The notes under the pieces: model-generated
What the model saw: only the letters and a program-made list of their open reading frames with translations
The model's database searches: none
What the model was told of the DNA's origin: nothing
NCBI RefSeq assembly: GCF_005217615.1
Contig: NZ_SZNK01000001.1
Location: 5,938,501-6,002,500, forward strand
Length of the DNA: 64,000 nt
Origin: Brevibacillus antibioticus
Lineage (GTDB): Bacteria; Bacillota; Bacilli; Brevibacillales; Brevibacillaceae
Direction: 5' to 3'
Program-made: the position numbers and the translations under genes
Shown: piece after piece, positions 54,856-64,000 of the stretch
Position numbering within the stretch: position 1 is the first letter of the stretch
How the letters are laid out: every line of letters starts with the position of its first letter

Positions 54856-55512
54856 ATGTTCACGGGACTGGTCGAAGAAGTGGGCGTGTTGGAATCAATT
54901 CAAGGGAACGAGCAGGCGAGTCGACTGGTCATCCGCGCACAGCAGGTACTCGAAGGGGTGAAGCTCGGGGACAGTATCTCGGTCAATGGCATTTGCCTTA
55001 CGGTTACTTCTTATACGAATCGTCAGTTTAGCGTCGATGTGATGCCAGAGACGATGAACAAGACGAGCTTGCGGCAATTACGGAGCGGACAGCGATTGAA
55101 TTTGGAGAGAGCGATGCGGCTGGGGGACCGTTTTGGCGGGCATATCGTCTCCGGACATGTAGATGGGACCGGAATGGTTGCTTCACGAGAGGTGAATGCG
55201 AATGCTGTCGTGTTTCGGATGGAGGCCACACCGCAACTGTTGAAGTACGTCATTGTCCGTGGATCGATTTGCATAGATGGCATCAGTCTCACCGTGGTGG
55301 ACGTAAACGATATCGGTTTTACTGTTTCAATCATTCCGCATACGCTGGCGAATACGAGTCTTGCAGACAGACGACCTGGGGACTTAGTGAATCTCGAAAC
55401 GGATGTCATTGGCAAATATGTGGAGCGCTTGTTAGGTTATCAAAAACATGGTGACCCAGAGAAATCTGGCGGGCTCAGTCTAGCCTTTTTGCAGGAAAAC
55501 GGCTTCGCGTGA
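54856..55512 (+). CDS. ribE: Riboflavin synthase alpha subunit
   Basis: Dismutates two 6,7-dimethyl-8-ribityllumazines to riboflavin plus the pyrimidine precursor. 218 aa with two lumazine-binding barrels, seen as the repeated MFTGLVEEVG and GGHIVSGHVDGTG halves, and the second-half active segment SICIDGISLTVVD. RBS GAGGAGAG 20 bases after ribD. (Called ribB/ribC in some nomenclatures.). Confidence 0.96.
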   Translation: MFTGLVEEVGVLESIQGNEQASRLVIRAQQVLEGVKLGDSISVNGICLTVTSYTNRQFSVDVMPETMNKTSLRQLRSGQRLNLERAMRLGDRFGGHIVSGHVDGTGMVASREVNANAVVFRMEATPQLLKYVIVRGSICIDGISLTVVDVNDIGFTVSIIPHTLANTSLADRRPGDLVNLETDVIGKYVERLLGYQKHGDPEKSGGLSLAFLQENGFA

Positions 55513-55528
55513 CTAGGAGGGAGAAAGC

Positions 55529-56725
55529 ATGTTTCATCGCATAGAAGAAGCATTGGAAGATTTGCGTCTGGGCAAGGCGGTCATCGTGGTCGATGATGAG
55601 GATCGGGAAAACGAAGGGGATTTTGTCTGCATGGCCGAAGCGGCTACGCCTGAAATGATCAACTTCATGGTCACACATGGCAGGGGACTCGTTTGCGTAC
55701 CGGTGACAGAAGAGCACGCGACTCGCTTGCAGCTGGCTCCGATGGTGAAGGCCAATACAGACAAGCAAGGAACGGCTTTTACCGTGTCTATCGATGAAGG
55801 GGGTACACACACAGGGATATCCGCTCATGAGCGATCTCAGACTGTCTTGGCGATGCTCGATGATCAGAAGACCGCAGAAGATTTCCGTAAACCGGGACAC
55901 ATTTTTCCGTTAATCGCGAAGTTTGGCGGTGTATTGCGCAGAGCGGGACATACGGAGGCGGCAGTTGATTTGGCTCGCTTGGCAGGAGGCATTCCAGCGG
56001 GAGTCATTTGCGAAATTATGAACGAGGATGGTTCCATGGCACGTCTGCCGCAATTGGTAGAGATCGCACGCCGCTTTGATCTAAAGCTGATTACGATTGC
56101 AGACTTGATCGCGTATCGGATGCGGATGGAATCCTTGGTGAAAAGGGAAATCGAGGTACAGCTTCCGACCGCCTACGGTGATTTTCGGCTGGCAGCTTAT
56201 ACGAACGAGCTGGATGGCAAAGAGCATGTGGCTCTCATCAAGGGAGAGATCGAACCGGATGAGCCCACTCTCGTCCGCGTTCACTCGGAGTGCTTGACAG
56301 GCGATATTTTCGGATCTCATCGCTGTGACTGCGGTCCACAGCTGCACGCTGCATTGGAACAGATCGAAGCGAATGGACGCGGGATTTTATTGTACATGCG
56401 CCAGGAGGGCAGAGGCATTGGCTTGATGAATAAGCTACGTGCCTACAAGCTACAGGAGGAAGGCTTGGATACGGTTGAGGCCAATGAAAAGCTGGGGTTC
56501 GCGGCTGATCTGCGAAATTACTGTATCGGTGCGCAAATTTTGCGAGATTTAGGAGTGCAGCGCATGCGGCTTTTGACCAACAACCCACGAAAAATCCGCG
56601 GGCTCACCGGTTACGGATTAGCAGTAGAAGAACGGGTGCCGCTTCAAATGCCAGAGCATCTGCACAATAAACAGTACCTATCAACAAAACAAGAGAAGCT
56701 GGGTCACCTGCTTCATCTACAGTGA
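55529..56725 (+). CDS. ribBA: Bifunctional DHBP synthase / GTP cyclohydrolase II
   Basis: Makes both starting units of riboflavin. The N-terminal DHBP synthase (residues about 1-200) has [16 protein letters not shown] and the [19 protein letters not shown] block. The C-terminal GTP cyclohydrolase II has the zinc site [19 protein letters not shown] and RQEGRGIGL. 398 aa, usual fused length. RBS AGGAGGGAG; 17 bases after ribE. Confidence 0.97.
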   Translation: MFHRIEEALEDLRLGKAVIVVDDEDRENEGDFVCMAEAATPEMINFMVTHGRGLVCVPVTEEHATRLQLAPMVKANTDKQGTAFTVSIDEGGTHTGISAHERSQTVLAMLDDQKTAEDFRKPGHIFPLIAKFGGVLRRAGHTEAAVDLARLAGGIPAGVICEIMNEDGSMARLPQLVEIARRFDLKLITIADLIAYRMRMESLVKREIEVQLPTAYGDFRLAAYTNELDGKEHVALIKGEIEPDEPTLVRVHSECLTGDIFGSHRCDCGPQLHAALEQIEANGRGILLYMRQEGRGIGLMNKLRAYKLQEEGLDTVEANEKLGFAADLRNYCIGAQILRDLGVQRMRLLTNNPRKIRGLTGYGLAVEERVPLQMPEHLHNKQYLSTKQEKLGHLLHLQ

Positions 56726-56744
56726 TAAGGAGAGGGAATAAGCG

Positions 56745-57209
56745 ATGAGAACATTCGAAGGACATTTGGTTGGAACAGGTTTGCGTGTAGGGATTGTGGC
56801 AGGACGCTTTAACGAATTGATCGTAAGCAAGCTGGTCGGAGGGGCTCTCGATGCCCTGAAGCGTCATGGTGTAGAAGATGAGCAGGTAGACGTGGCATGG
56901 GTACCGGGGGCATTTGAAATTCCGTTGATCGCCAAAAAAATGGCTGAATCCGGTCGCTATGATGCGGTTGTTACATTGGGAGCTGTCATTCGTGGCTCGA
57001 CTCCGCACTTCGATTATGTTTGCAACGAGACCGCAAAAGGAGTTGCGTCCCTATCGCTATCGACTGGTATCCCCGTTATTTTTGGTGTTTTGACGACAGA
57101 TAATATCGAGCAAGCCATCGAGCGAGCGGGAACCAAAGCAGGCAACAAAGGCTGGGAAGCAGCAACAGCAGCGATCGAAATGGCTAACTTATCTAAGCAG
57201 TTCGCCTAA
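56745..57209 (+). CDS. ribH: 6,7-dimethyl-8-ribityllumazine synthase
   Basis: Condenses the pyrimidine diamine with DHBP to give the lumazine; forms icosahedral shells that can enclose riboflavin synthase. 154 aa with RFNELIV at the N-terminus, [24 protein letters not shown] with the catalytic His, and [23 protein letters not shown]. Last gene of the operon, followed by a strong terminator. Confidence 0.97.
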   Translation: MRTFEGHLVGTGLRVGIVAGRFNELIVSKLVGGALDALKRHGVEDEQVDVAWVPGAFEIPLIAKKMAESGRYDAVVTLGAVIRGSTPHFDYVCNETAKGVASLSLSTGIPVIFGVLTTDNIEQAIERAGTKAGNKGWEAATAAIEMANLSKQFA

Positions 57210-57237
57210 TCATTTCAAAGGAATAACGAGAACTTTC

Positions 57238-57270
57238 AACGGGGGCTTCGGCTCCCGTTTTCTATTTTTT
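57238..57270 (+). terminator. Intrinsic terminator of the rib operon
   Basis: AACGGGGGC (57238-57246) and GCTCCCGTT (57251-57259) form a stem capped by a TTCG tetraloop, followed by T-rich sequence. Confidence 0.93.
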
Positions 57271-57335
57271 TGGATAAAATCACCACGGGCAGGTCAAAGT
57301 AAGAAAGATTTTCCTGAAAAAAAGGGGGATCTAGC

Positions 57336-58838
57336 GTGAAGCCGACTGATTGGTGGAGAACGCAAGTAGAGGCTATACAAGCAAAGCGGCGCATCGGTTC
57401 GGCTCAAGCGCGGCGAAGCGAACAAATTACACCGGATATGGTAAAACAATGCATGCAAAACGTGGATGACCTCAGCAGCTTGTCATTGAAGATGAATGAC
57501 GAAGAGGTACACGTTTTTTTTCTCGAAACGCTGGTGGATGAATCCCAAATTTATGAGAATGTCTTTCTTCCGTTGCAGCGTTCCGATGGTAAAGATCCGA
57601 TGCAGGCGCTCCCTTTTTCAAAGGAATGTGTTCTCGACGATATGGAGACGTTGATGAGTAACTTGCTACGTGGTCATACCATCTTGTTTTTCTTGGAAAG
57701 GGATCTCATTCTGCATGTGAATACATTTCAGGTCGCGCATCGTTCTATTACGAAATCCGAGACGGAGGCGACCGTCCTCGGACCGCAAGACTCCTTTGTT
57801 GAAATGCAGGAGATCAATTTGTCCTTGCTTCGGAGAAGACTGGCTACGCCTCATCTGAAAGTATTGAGCTACACGATTGGCACCGAGGCACAGAACAAGG
57901 TAGCTGTGATTTATTTGGACAATATCGCAAACGCCGAAAATGTGGAGCGCGTGAAAAAAAGGATCGACAATGTCCGTTACCACGGATTTGTCGGGATGCC
58001 TATATTGAAGCAAATGCTGGAGGACAAGCCGTACTCTCCGTTTCCGCAGTTTGGCTTGACGGGTCGCCCTGACAATGCAACAGCAGCTTTGTTGGATGGC
58101 AGGCTCGTAATCATGCTGAATGGCAGTCCGGATGCTGCCATCTGTCCGACTTCCTTTCTAGAGATGTTTAGCAGTCCCGAAGACTTTTACAATCGATGGT
58201 CAACGGCAAGCTTGCTACGGATGATTCGCTTTTTCGGTTTATTTATCACCATTATGCTCACCTCCAGCTACGTCTCTGTCTTGACGTATCATCCGGAAAT
58301 GCTTCCCCCCGCTTTGCTGACGATTTTGTCTGAATCGCGGAGTCGGGTGCCTTTTCCACCCGTGATCGAGGTGCTCATTATTGAGCTCGTCATCGAAATC
58401 CTACGAGAAGCGGGGATACGCATGCCGACTAAAATCGGTCAGACAATCGGTATCGTTGGCGGTATCGTGATCGGGACAGCCTCTGTACAAGCGGGGTTAG
58501 CCAGTAATATCCTGATTGTCCTTGTTTCGGTATCGGCACTGCTTTCTTTTGTGCCACCCAATTTTTTGATGAGTAATGCGATTCGGCTCGTTCGCTATGG
58601 TTTCATCTTGATGGCAGGCGTATTGGGCATGTACGGCCAGATACTGGCGCTGGCGTTTTTATTCGCGCACTTGCTCAATCTGACTTCGCTCGGGACGCCG
58701 TATATGGCTCCGGGGGTTCCGCGTCAATGGACGGATTTGATGAATAGTCTCGTACGTGCACCATTGAGGTTTATCGTCAATCGCAACCGCATGTCCCGGG
58801 CAAAGCAAAAGCGTGTCCGGCCAGTTGGGGAGGACTAG
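57336..58838 (+). CDS. Spore germination protein, GerA family
   Basis: A subunit of a nutrient germinant receptor in the inner spore membrane. 500 aa. A large N-terminal cytoplasmic domain is followed by about five transmembrane helices. Family blocks are FLERDLILHVNTFQ, SKSETEATVLGPQDSFVEMQEINLSLLRRR (GerA 'GPxexFxE' motif), DNIANAENVERVKKRI and LLDGRLVIMLNGSP. GTG start with AAAGGGGG upstream. First gene of an A-B-C tricistron. Confidence 0.95.
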   Translation: MKPTDWWRTQVEAIQAKRRIGSAQARRSEQITPDMVKQCMQNVDDLSSLSLKMNDEEVHVFFLETLVDESQIYENVFLPLQRSDGKDPMQALPFSKECVLDDMETLMSNLLRGHTILFFLERDLILHVNTFQVAHRSITKSETEATVLGPQDSFVEMQEINLSLLRRRLATPHLKVLSYTIGTEAQNKVAVIYLDNIANAENVERVKKRIDNVRYHGFVGMPILKQMLEDKPYSPFPQFGLTGRPDNATAALLDGRLVIMLNGSPDAAICPTSFLEMFSSPEDFYNRWSTASLLRMIRFFGLFITIMLTSSYVSVLTYHPEMLPPALLTILSESRSRVPFPPVIEVLIIELVIEILREAGIRMPTKIGQTIGIVGGIVIGTASVQAGLASNILIVLVSVSALLSFVPPNFLMSNAIRLVRYGFILMAGVLGMYGQILALAFLFAHLLNLTSLGTPYMAPGVPRQWTDLMNSLVRAPLRFIVNRNRMSRAKQKRVRPVGED

Positions 58839-58842
58839 GGAG

Positions 58843-59931
58843 ATGGATAGAGGGAGAATTCACAGCCTGAATCCGATCCTGGTAATCGGATTGATTATGA
58901 ATACGATGGTAGGGGTTAATTTACTTGGACTAGCTCATCATGCGAGCAAAATGGGCTACAATCTGTGGTGGTCTCCGATTTTGCTGGGATGCATCGTCAG
59001 CCTAACGCTATTTCCAATGATGGCCTTGTGCCGTCGCTATCCAGAGGATAATCTTTTTCGGATTCATGAAAAGCTGTTGGGGAAATGGCTGGGGCACTGT
59101 TTCAATATCCTGATCATCGTTTATGCTACTCTAAACGTATCTACCGCCAATGAAGGATACGTCAGGCTGGTGCAAACCTCCATGCTGAACAATCAGACTG
59201 TCACGTTGCCCTTGCTAGGATTGACATTGGTCATGCTCTACATTGCAAACGGCGGTATCAAATTAATCGCGCGTTTTTGCCTGCTAACGTTCTTTTTTAC
59301 GGGCTGGATGGTTTTTCTCTTGCAGTACGGATTTCAAAAGGGAGGATTCGCGCATATTTTTCCTCTTTTTAACACAGATTGGCGCAGTATAGCCGAAACC
59401 GTGCACAATTCTTACGCGAGCATGCTTGGGTATGAATTGGTCCTGTTTTTCTACCCATATATCCAAGAGAAGAACAAGGCACACAAGCATGTGCTGATTG
59501 GGGTATGGATCGTTGTTTTGCTGTACGTCATGATCTTGATCACAAGCGTAGCTTATTTTTCCGAATGGCAAATGGACAATCTCATTTATCCCATTTTGAA
59601 TTTGTTTAAGGCTGTAGAGCTGTCTTTTTTGGAACGGATCGAAAATCTCGGGATTGGTCTCTGGGTTTTCCTCATTCTCAGCACGAGCACGGGATACTTG
59701 TGGGTTGCCCGTACCGGAATTGAAGAAATGGCAAATAAGACGAGGTTGTGGCATCTGCTTTTACCGACAATCATTTCGTTTCTATTCATTGTGGGGCCAT
59801 TATCTGTAGAAAAACAACGCTACATTTATGACAAGGTGACTGTTTATATGGCCTATGGCTTGATCTTGTGGCCGATCTTTTTGTTAGTGCTGCATTCCTT
59901 GAGGTTCGGCAGAGGAGAGCGGGTATCATGA
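58843..59931 (+). CDS. Spore germination protein, GerB-type permease family
   Basis: Germinant-receptor B subunit, related to amino-acid/polyamine transporters. 362 aa with ten predicted transmembrane helices. N-terminus NPILVIGLIMNTMVGVNLLG, internal CRRYPEDNLFRIHEKLLGKWLGHCFNILIIVYA. It may contact the germinant ligand. ATG with AGGACTAGGGAG upstream, five bases after the gerA-type stop. The stop overlaps the GerC-type start. Confidence 0.94.
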   Translation: MDRGRIHSLNPILVIGLIMNTMVGVNLLGLAHHASKMGYNLWWSPILLGCIVSLTLFPMMALCRRYPEDNLFRIHEKLLGKWLGHCFNILIIVYATLNVSTANEGYVRLVQTSMLNNQTVTLPLLGLTLVMLYIANGGIKLIARFCLLTFFFTGWMVFLLQYGFQKGGFAHIFPLFNTDWRSIAETVHNSYASMLGYELVLFFYPYIQEKNKAHKHVLIGVWIVVLLYVMILITSVAYFSEWQMDNLIYPILNLFKAVELSFLERIENLGIGLWVFLILSTSTGYLWVARTGIEEMANKTRLWHLLLPTIISFLFIVGPLSVEKQRYIYDKVTVYMAYGLILWPIFLLVLHSLRFGRGERVS

Positions 59932-61046
59932 AGAGGGCGAGCTGGTTCATTGTTACGGTTATCCTCTTGCTCAGCCTTTGCGGTTGTGGGCGCGAACTCG
60001 AACAGCCAGCACTGGAAGACATGGCCATGATTGGGGTGATGGGCTTCGATTATGTGGATCGTGAAAAGATAGATGTCACCGTATCGGTACCGGTTCCTTC
60101 CAAAACAAAGGAATCGACGCAGGTGTACGCGACATATGCCTCGATGACGAGCGAGGCGATGCTGAATCTCGCGACAAAAGCAGAGAGGACCATGTCCCTC
60201 TCGCAATTGCGTGTGATTTTGTTCAGTGAAGAATACGCCCGCAAAGTTGGGATCGGAAAAGTCATCCTTGATCTCTATCGCAATCCGATTGTAGGAGAAA
60301 ATGTATACATTGCCATCGTAAAAGGAAAAGCGAAAGATGTCATCAAAGGAACCTATAACCACAGGCCGGAAATCAACACGTATTTGAACAATTTGCTCCG
60401 TCCGCGAGTGGAAACAGCCTTTACGTCTTTTGCGACCATTCACGATTTTGTTTTTATGATGACCAGCAACACGATGGACCCCAATCTGCCTTATCTCATC
60501 CAAAGTGACGGAGAGATTCAGATCACCAGGGCGGCCCTTTTTCGAGTGGACAGGATGATCGGAATGTACGCACAGCGAGAGGGGAAGCTGGTTCAGGGGT
60601 TTCTGGGAAGAGAACGCTTGCCCCGTATGAGCTTTGAGTTCCAGCACGAGGCGAAGACAGGTAAAAAACAAACGGAAAAGGTCGTCTTCGATTTTGTGCG
60701 GGCAAAAACGAAAGTAAAAAGCAAGGGCAGCCTGAAAAAGCCTGTCATCAACATCGAGCTTCGGGTAAGAGGGATGCTGGTAGGCTATTCAGGCAGCAAG
60801 GATTTGGAGAAGCGGGCTCAATTTCGGACCATGGTTCAAGAGCTTGAGAAACGAATCAAAAAGGAAAGCGTGGATATGTTGGTACGTTTTCAAAAGCAAG
60901 GGGTCGACCCGGCGCAGCTCGAGGAGAGTATTCGCCAAAGATATTATGGCAAATGGACACGCGAAACGGGTCTCGCCCTTTATAAAAAAGCGAAATTTAA
61001 CGTCAAGGTTCATGTGGATGTAGTCGGCTTTGGCACACTGAAATAA
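59928..61046 (+). CDS. Ger(x)C family germination lipoprotein
   Basis: Third subunit of the germinant receptor, anchored by a lipid. 372 aa. The signal MKRASWFIVTVILLLSLCGC has lipobox LCGC (Cys20). The body has GYDYVDREKI-like N-terminal beta region (MIGVMGFDYVDREKIDVTVSVPVPS), VILFSEEYARKVGIGKVILDLYRNP and the late RIKKESVDMLVRFQKQGVDPAQLEESIRQRYY helix. Start overlaps the previous stop (ATGA). Confidence 0.95.
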   Translation: MKRASWFIVTVILLLSLCGCGRELEQPALEDMAMIGVMGFDYVDREKIDVTVSVPVPSKTKESTQVYATYASMTSEAMLNLATKAERTMSLSQLRVILFSEEYARKVGIGKVILDLYRNPIVGENVYIAIVKGKAKDVIKGTYNHRPEINTYLNNLLRPRVETAFTSFATIHDFVFMMTSNTMDPNLPYLIQSDGEIQITRAALFRVDRMIGMYAQREGKLVQGFLGRERLPRMSFEFQHEAKTGKKQTEKVVFDFVRAKTKVKSKGSLKKPVINIELRVRGMLVGYSGSKDLEKRAQFRTMVQELEKRIKKESVDMLVRFQKQGVDPAQLEESIRQRYYGKWTRETGLALYKKAKFNVKVHVDVVGFGTLK

Positions 61047-61069
61047 GGAGCGATAGCATTCCGGCGTGG

Positions 61070-62602
61070 TTAGAACAGACGCTTGAATTCGCGCCAGATC
61101 GCACCCAAAGTCCGGCGATTTACGTTTTGGAGCTTGCCGTACAACAGGTTTGTCAATCCAATAAAGGTGAGCTCCTGATCTTTCGTATATGGATACCAAT
61201 TGAACTCACGCTTGCGTTTGCCCGGATCATGGATGACAGAGATGCTGTGCGTAAAGGCTTGCAATCCGGAAGGTCCGCGATAACGGCCGATGCCGCTCTG
61301 TTTGACCCCACCAAAAGGAAGATGGGGATTGGCGTAGCTGATAATGACGTCATTGATGCACACATTGCCACTGTCGAGCTGACGAGCTACGCGATTCGCT
61401 TTTGCTTTATCGGCTGACCATACCGAGGCATTCAGCCCGTACGGTGAGCTATTAGCCAAGCGCACAGCCTCTTCTTCGGTGGCAAAAGTCATGATCGGCA
61501 ACACCGGACCAAAGGTCTCTTCCCGCATGATTTTCATGTCAGATGTCACGTTTGTGAGAATGGTCGGCGCGATATACATGCTATCAGAGGAAGGAAGTCC
61601 CCCGGTGACTGCGGTCGCGCCCGCAGCAAGTGCTTCGTCCACATGCTCACGGACAATTCCGATTTGTTGGGAAGACGTCATCGAACCGACCTCGGCCTGA
61701 TTCGGATAGCTTTGGCGCAATGCTTTTGTCTTTTCGGTGACCAGCTTGAGAAATTCAGGATATACCTTTTCATGGACAAAAAGCCGCTCAACAGACATAC
61801 ATACCTGCCCTGAGTTCGTAAAAGCCCCCCACATCGCGCCATTTGCTGCCCGTTCCAGATGAGCGTCTTCGAACACGATCATCGGGTCTTTTCCCCCAAG
61901 CTCTAGTTCTACCGGAATCAAATGCTCCGACGCTGCCGCCATAATTTTTTTGCCTGTCGCAACAGAGCCTGTGAAAAATATTTTATCTGGGCGAGCAGCT
62001 ACCAGCGCCTGTCCAGCTTCGCGTCCCCCATGCAGAACGGTCACGACTCCGTCCGGTATTGAAACAGCAGAAAACACCTCTTCCATGAGCAGTCCGGTAG
62101 AAGCAGTCACCTCGGAAGGTTTTAAAATTACGGTATTGCCTGCTACGAGGGCAGATAATACAGGAATGACGGCAAGCTGAAACGGATAATTCCACGGAGA
62201 GATGACCGCGACCACACCCATCGGCTTGTAGTGGACATACGATTTCTTCGGCCACAGCACGAGGGAGGTTGGTACCGGCTGATCGGCCAGCATCTGATAA
62301 GCATGTTTTTCATAAAACCGAATCGTGTCGACAGTGACGAAAATTTCGGTCATGTACGCTTCTAATGTAACTTTTCCGGTAGCCTCACTAATTTTTCGGG
62401 CGATCTCTTCGCCGTGATCGACTAAATAGTGCCGCAACCGTGTCAAATAGTCCAGACGCTCGGCCAACGATGTAGTGGACCAAGCTGGAAAGGCCAGACG
62501 CGCACGTGCCATCGCGTCTTCTACTTGTTCTGGAGTCGCTTCCAGTAAAGAACCAAGTAGCTCTCCAGTGGCGGGATTTTGCATGGACATGACTGCCATC
62601 AT
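61070..62602 (-). CDS. NAD(P)-dependent aldehyde dehydrogenase
   Basis: Oxidises an aldehyde to the acid. 510 aa of the class with longer C-terminus. Catalytic Cys in FTNSGQVCMSVERL, general base Glu in VELELGGKDPMIVFED, cofactor motif FTGSVATGKKIM, ISPWNYPFQL at the N-terminal third, and ETFGPVLPIMTF. It resembles succinate-semialdehyde or fatty-aldehyde types, but the substrate is open. The basic C-terminal tail (LQNVNRRTLGAIWREFKRLF) may touch membranes. RBS GAGGTGA; 21 bases downstream of the TetR gene, presumably co-regulated. Confidence 0.93.
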   Translation of the reverse strand: MMAVMSMQNPATGELLGSLLEATPEQVEDAMARARLAFPAWSTTSLAERLDYLTRLRHYLVDHGEEIARKISEATGKVTLEAYMTEIFVTVDTIRFYEKHAYQMLADQPVPTSLVLWPKKSYVHYKPMGVVAVISPWNYPFQLAVIPVLSALVAGNTVILKPSEVTASTGLLMEEVFSAVSIPDGVVTVLHGGREAGQALVAARPDKIFFTGSVATGKKIMAAASEHLIPVELELGGKDPMIVFEDAHLERAANGAMWGAFTNSGQVCMSVERLFVHEKVYPEFLKLVTEKTKALRQSYPNQAEVGSMTSSQQIGIVREHVDEALAAGATAVTGGLPSSDSMYIAPTILTNVTSDMKIMREETFGPVLPIMTFATEEEAVRLANSSPYGLNASVWSADKAKANRVARQLDSGNVCINDVIISYANPHLPFGGVKQSGIGRYRGPSGLQAFTHSISVIHDPGKRKREFNWYPYTKDQELTFIGLTNLLYGKLQNVNRRTLGAIWREFKRLF

Positions 62603-62623
62603 GATTCACCTCGATTCAGGAGA

Positions 62624-63232
62624 TTAGGATTCAGTTGAGAAGAGTGTATACATCAAATGGGCAAAGGTCTGTTCAAAGCGGGCAATCGCTTCTTCACGAT
62701 TCTGTAACTCATCGAGTAAAAATTGAAAAAGGAATCCGTCGATTACAGAGTAAATGAGTGAGATTGCGGAGTCTTCGTCGATGGTCAAGGAAGTTTGTTC
62801 TTCGCGCTGCAATCGTACGAGCATACGAGAGATGAGCTGTTGTAGACGGGATCGAATGACTTTTACCTGTTCACCAAACACTGGAACGTACATGGCCTGT
62901 ACCTGCAAGTCATACCAGAGCCGATGCAGCTTTCGATCTTCTTGTAGACTACGGCACAAAACACGGGATAAAGCTGCTGACCATTGTCCGGATGGAGCTG
63001 CGAGTACTTCGCGTTCCAGCTCCTCTATAAAACGTCCTTTGTAGCTAGTGATTACAGCGAGCAAAAGCTCTTCTTTGCTTGCAAAGTAATAATGCAGAAT
63101 GCCAAGTGAGACGCCAGATTCCTTGGCAATGTCGCGCAAGGAAACAGAGGCATACCCTTTTTCAGCCAAACAAGCAGTCGCTTGCTCAATCAAAAATGCC
63201 CGTTTTGCTTCGGCTTTTTTCTGGGTAGTCAC
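62624..63232 (-). CDS. TetR-family transcriptional regulator
   Basis: 202 aa. HTH domain at residues 10-55 (RAFLIEQATACLAEKGYASVSLRDIAKESGVSLGILHYYFASKEELLLAVI), then a BetI/AcrR-like ligand domain. GTG start with AGAGGTGAG. Encoded directly before the aldehyde dehydrogenase, so it probably senses an aldehyde or fatty derivative and controls both genes. Confidence 0.92.
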   Translation of the reverse strand: MTTQKKAEAKRAFLIEQATACLAEKGYASVSLRDIAKESGVSLGILHYYFASKEELLLAVITSYKGRFIEELEREVLAAPSGQWSAALSRVLCRSLQEDRKLHRLWYDLQVQAMYVPVFGEQVKVIRSRLQQLISRMLVRLQREEQTSLTIDEDSAISLIYSVIDGFLFQFLLDELQNREEAIARFEQTFAHLMYTLFSTES

Positions 63233-63248
63233 TTTCTCACCTCTTTTT

Positions 63249-63305
63249 TGGACAATTGTCCAGTTTTTCTGTTTTTATTGTATTTTGACGGATGATGTCT
63301 GTCAA
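63249..63305 (-). promoter_or_regulatory. Promoter and palindromic operator of the TetR-aldehyde dehydrogenase unit
   Basis: On the minus strand TTGACA (63300-63305) and TACAAT (63277-63282) are exactly 17 bases apart. Just downstream is the perfect 14-base palindrome TGGACAATTGTCCA (63249-63262), a good TetR operator candidate, ending 16 bases before the start codon. Confidence 0.75.
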
Positions 63306-63320
63306 TGAAAAGAGCTACCC

Positions 63321-63353
63321 ATAAAAAAGAAGCGGCTTCATTGCCGCTTCTTT
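63321..63353 (-). terminator. Terminator of the M23 peptidase gene
   Basis: AAGAAGCGGC (63327-63336) and GCCGCTTCTT (63343-63352) form a perfect stem. On the minus strand it ends in TTTTTTAT. The upper part overlaps the last codons of the peptidase gene. Confidence 0.85.
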
Positions 63354-64000
63354 TGCCGCTCCCAGCGTCGTAAATACGGATAAGGATCAAATGACCAATC
63401 TGCGCCACCTGTTTCCCGATACATACCGTAGTGCAGATGGGGAGGGAATTTGCCTGAGGTGCCGGGCTTCCCATAACCTGAGCTGCCGACATATCCGATC
63501 ACTTCACCCGGCTCCACGATGTCACCCGGCTTCATCCCCTTTTTAAACGAGGACAGATGTGCGAAGTAATGGTACACATTGCCCATGTCACGCATGCCGA
63601 TCCGCCAACCGCCAAATCTGTTCCAGCCGATTACTTCGATGACTCCGTACGCTGTGCTGAGTACAGGGGTGCCGTGACTTGCAAAAATATCAGTCCCCTC
63701 GTGGATACGGCGACCACCCCAACCGCGCGGAGCACCCCATGTACTGCGGTAGCTGTATTCATACCTCGCGGGGATAGGGAAATGCCGCTCATCCAGGTCC
63801 AGATGCCGATACTTTGCATACACCTGCGCGAACTGCCTGATGGTCTTCACGGAACGATCACGTTGGTAGTACGACCAGAGACCAATTTGCCAATCTTCGT
63901 GGGAGAAGCCGTATTGGGACAGGTAGTGTATGAAGGTAGTGAGTGCATCGAGATCGTTGTGCCGATCTGCGACACCATCGCCATCGCCATCCATCCCAAT
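63338..64000 (-). CDS. M23-family metallopeptidase, N-terminus outside window
   Basis: The C-terminal part (about 220 residues) of a peptidoglycan endopeptidase of the LytM type. Zinc ligands appear in RIHEGTDIF (H-x3-D) and PPHLHYGMY (HxH), with GEVIGYVGSSGYGKPGTSGKFPP before them. Upstream, GMDGDGDGVADRHNDLDA is a calcium-binding DxDxDG loop and FIHYLSQYGFSHEDWQIGLWSYYQRD is a helical region. Related to proteins that cleave wall peptides during sporulation or separation. The frame is open to the window edge, so the gene is partial. Confidence 0.88.
   Translation of the reverse strand: MGMDGDGDGVADRHNDLDALTTFIHYLSQYGFSHEDWQIGLWSYYQRDRSVKTIRQFAQVYAKYRHLDLDERHFPIPARYEYSYRSTWGAPRGWGGRRIHEGTDIFASHGTPVLSTAYGVIEVIGWNRFGGWRIGMRDMGNVYHYFAHLSSFKKGMKPGDIVEPGEVIGYVGSSGYGKPGTSGKFPPHLHYGMYRETGGADWSFDPYPYLRRWERQKKRQ

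Overview
The window looks like a chromosomal segment of an aerobic, endospore-forming Bacillota, most probably a Brevibacillus or a close Paenibacillaceae relative. The reasons are a sufCDSUB operon, ATP-dependent PEP carboxykinase, a GerA/GerB/GerC germinant-receptor operon, YunB, YunC, YunD, a YuaF/FloT pair, strong AGGAGG-type ribosome binding sites, frequent GTG/TTG starts and intrinsic terminators. The genus is inferred from gene content. No rRNA, tRNA or CRISPR array was seen.

Layout. 1-13.9 kb is mostly housekeeping: a thioredoxin-like protein and gcvH, a chemoreceptor, small conserved proteins, an M20 amidohydrolase, pckA and the Fe-S cluster assembly operon sufC-sufD-sufS-sufU-sufB. 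A 210-bp element at about 4.3-4.5 kb carries two nested, perfect 17-bp inverted repeats. 13.9-21.6 kb is accessory: AT-rich membrane and secreted proteins, a cluster of tiny phage-like ORFs cut off by an IS3-family element, and an arsR-arsI-acr3-arsC operon with two copies of the same ArsR-type palindrome. 21.7-40.8 kb returns to core-like genes: SUFU-like protein, Nudix hydrolase, flotillin pair, polysaccharide deacetylase, aspartate kinase, JAMM peptidase, TauE exporter, yunD/yunC/yunB, HD-GYP phosphodiesterase, CorA, HemAT-like aerotaxis receptor, cysteine dioxygenase and an MFS exporter. Several of these have small-ORF leaders.

40.8-46.1 kb is a second accessory island. It holds an RRNPP-type (HTH plus TPR) regulator directly followed by a 43-aa secreted pro-peptide ending in a duplicated VDPDW motif, then a 16-aa ORF ending in EPNW and a damaged exported-protein gene. 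A perfect 16-bp inverted repeat sits upstream of the regulator. Around it lie gene debris: a duplicated 3' gene end, a LysR remnant, a truncated aldo/keto reductase and an orphan terminator. I consider this a candidate undescribed peptide quorum-sensing system.

46.1-51.8 kb encodes a self-contained regulatory circuit: an orphan substrate-binding protein, a membrane histidine kinase and an NtrC-class regulator. A consensus sigma-54 promoter with two upstream repeats precedes a TsdA-like diheme cytochrome c lipoprotein. 53.2-57.2 kb is the riboflavin operon ribD-ribE-ribBA-ribH, preceded by two complete FMN riboswitches in tandem, each with its own terminator. The window ends with a ger operon, an aldehyde dehydrogenase with its TetR regulator, and the 3' part of an M23 peptidase.
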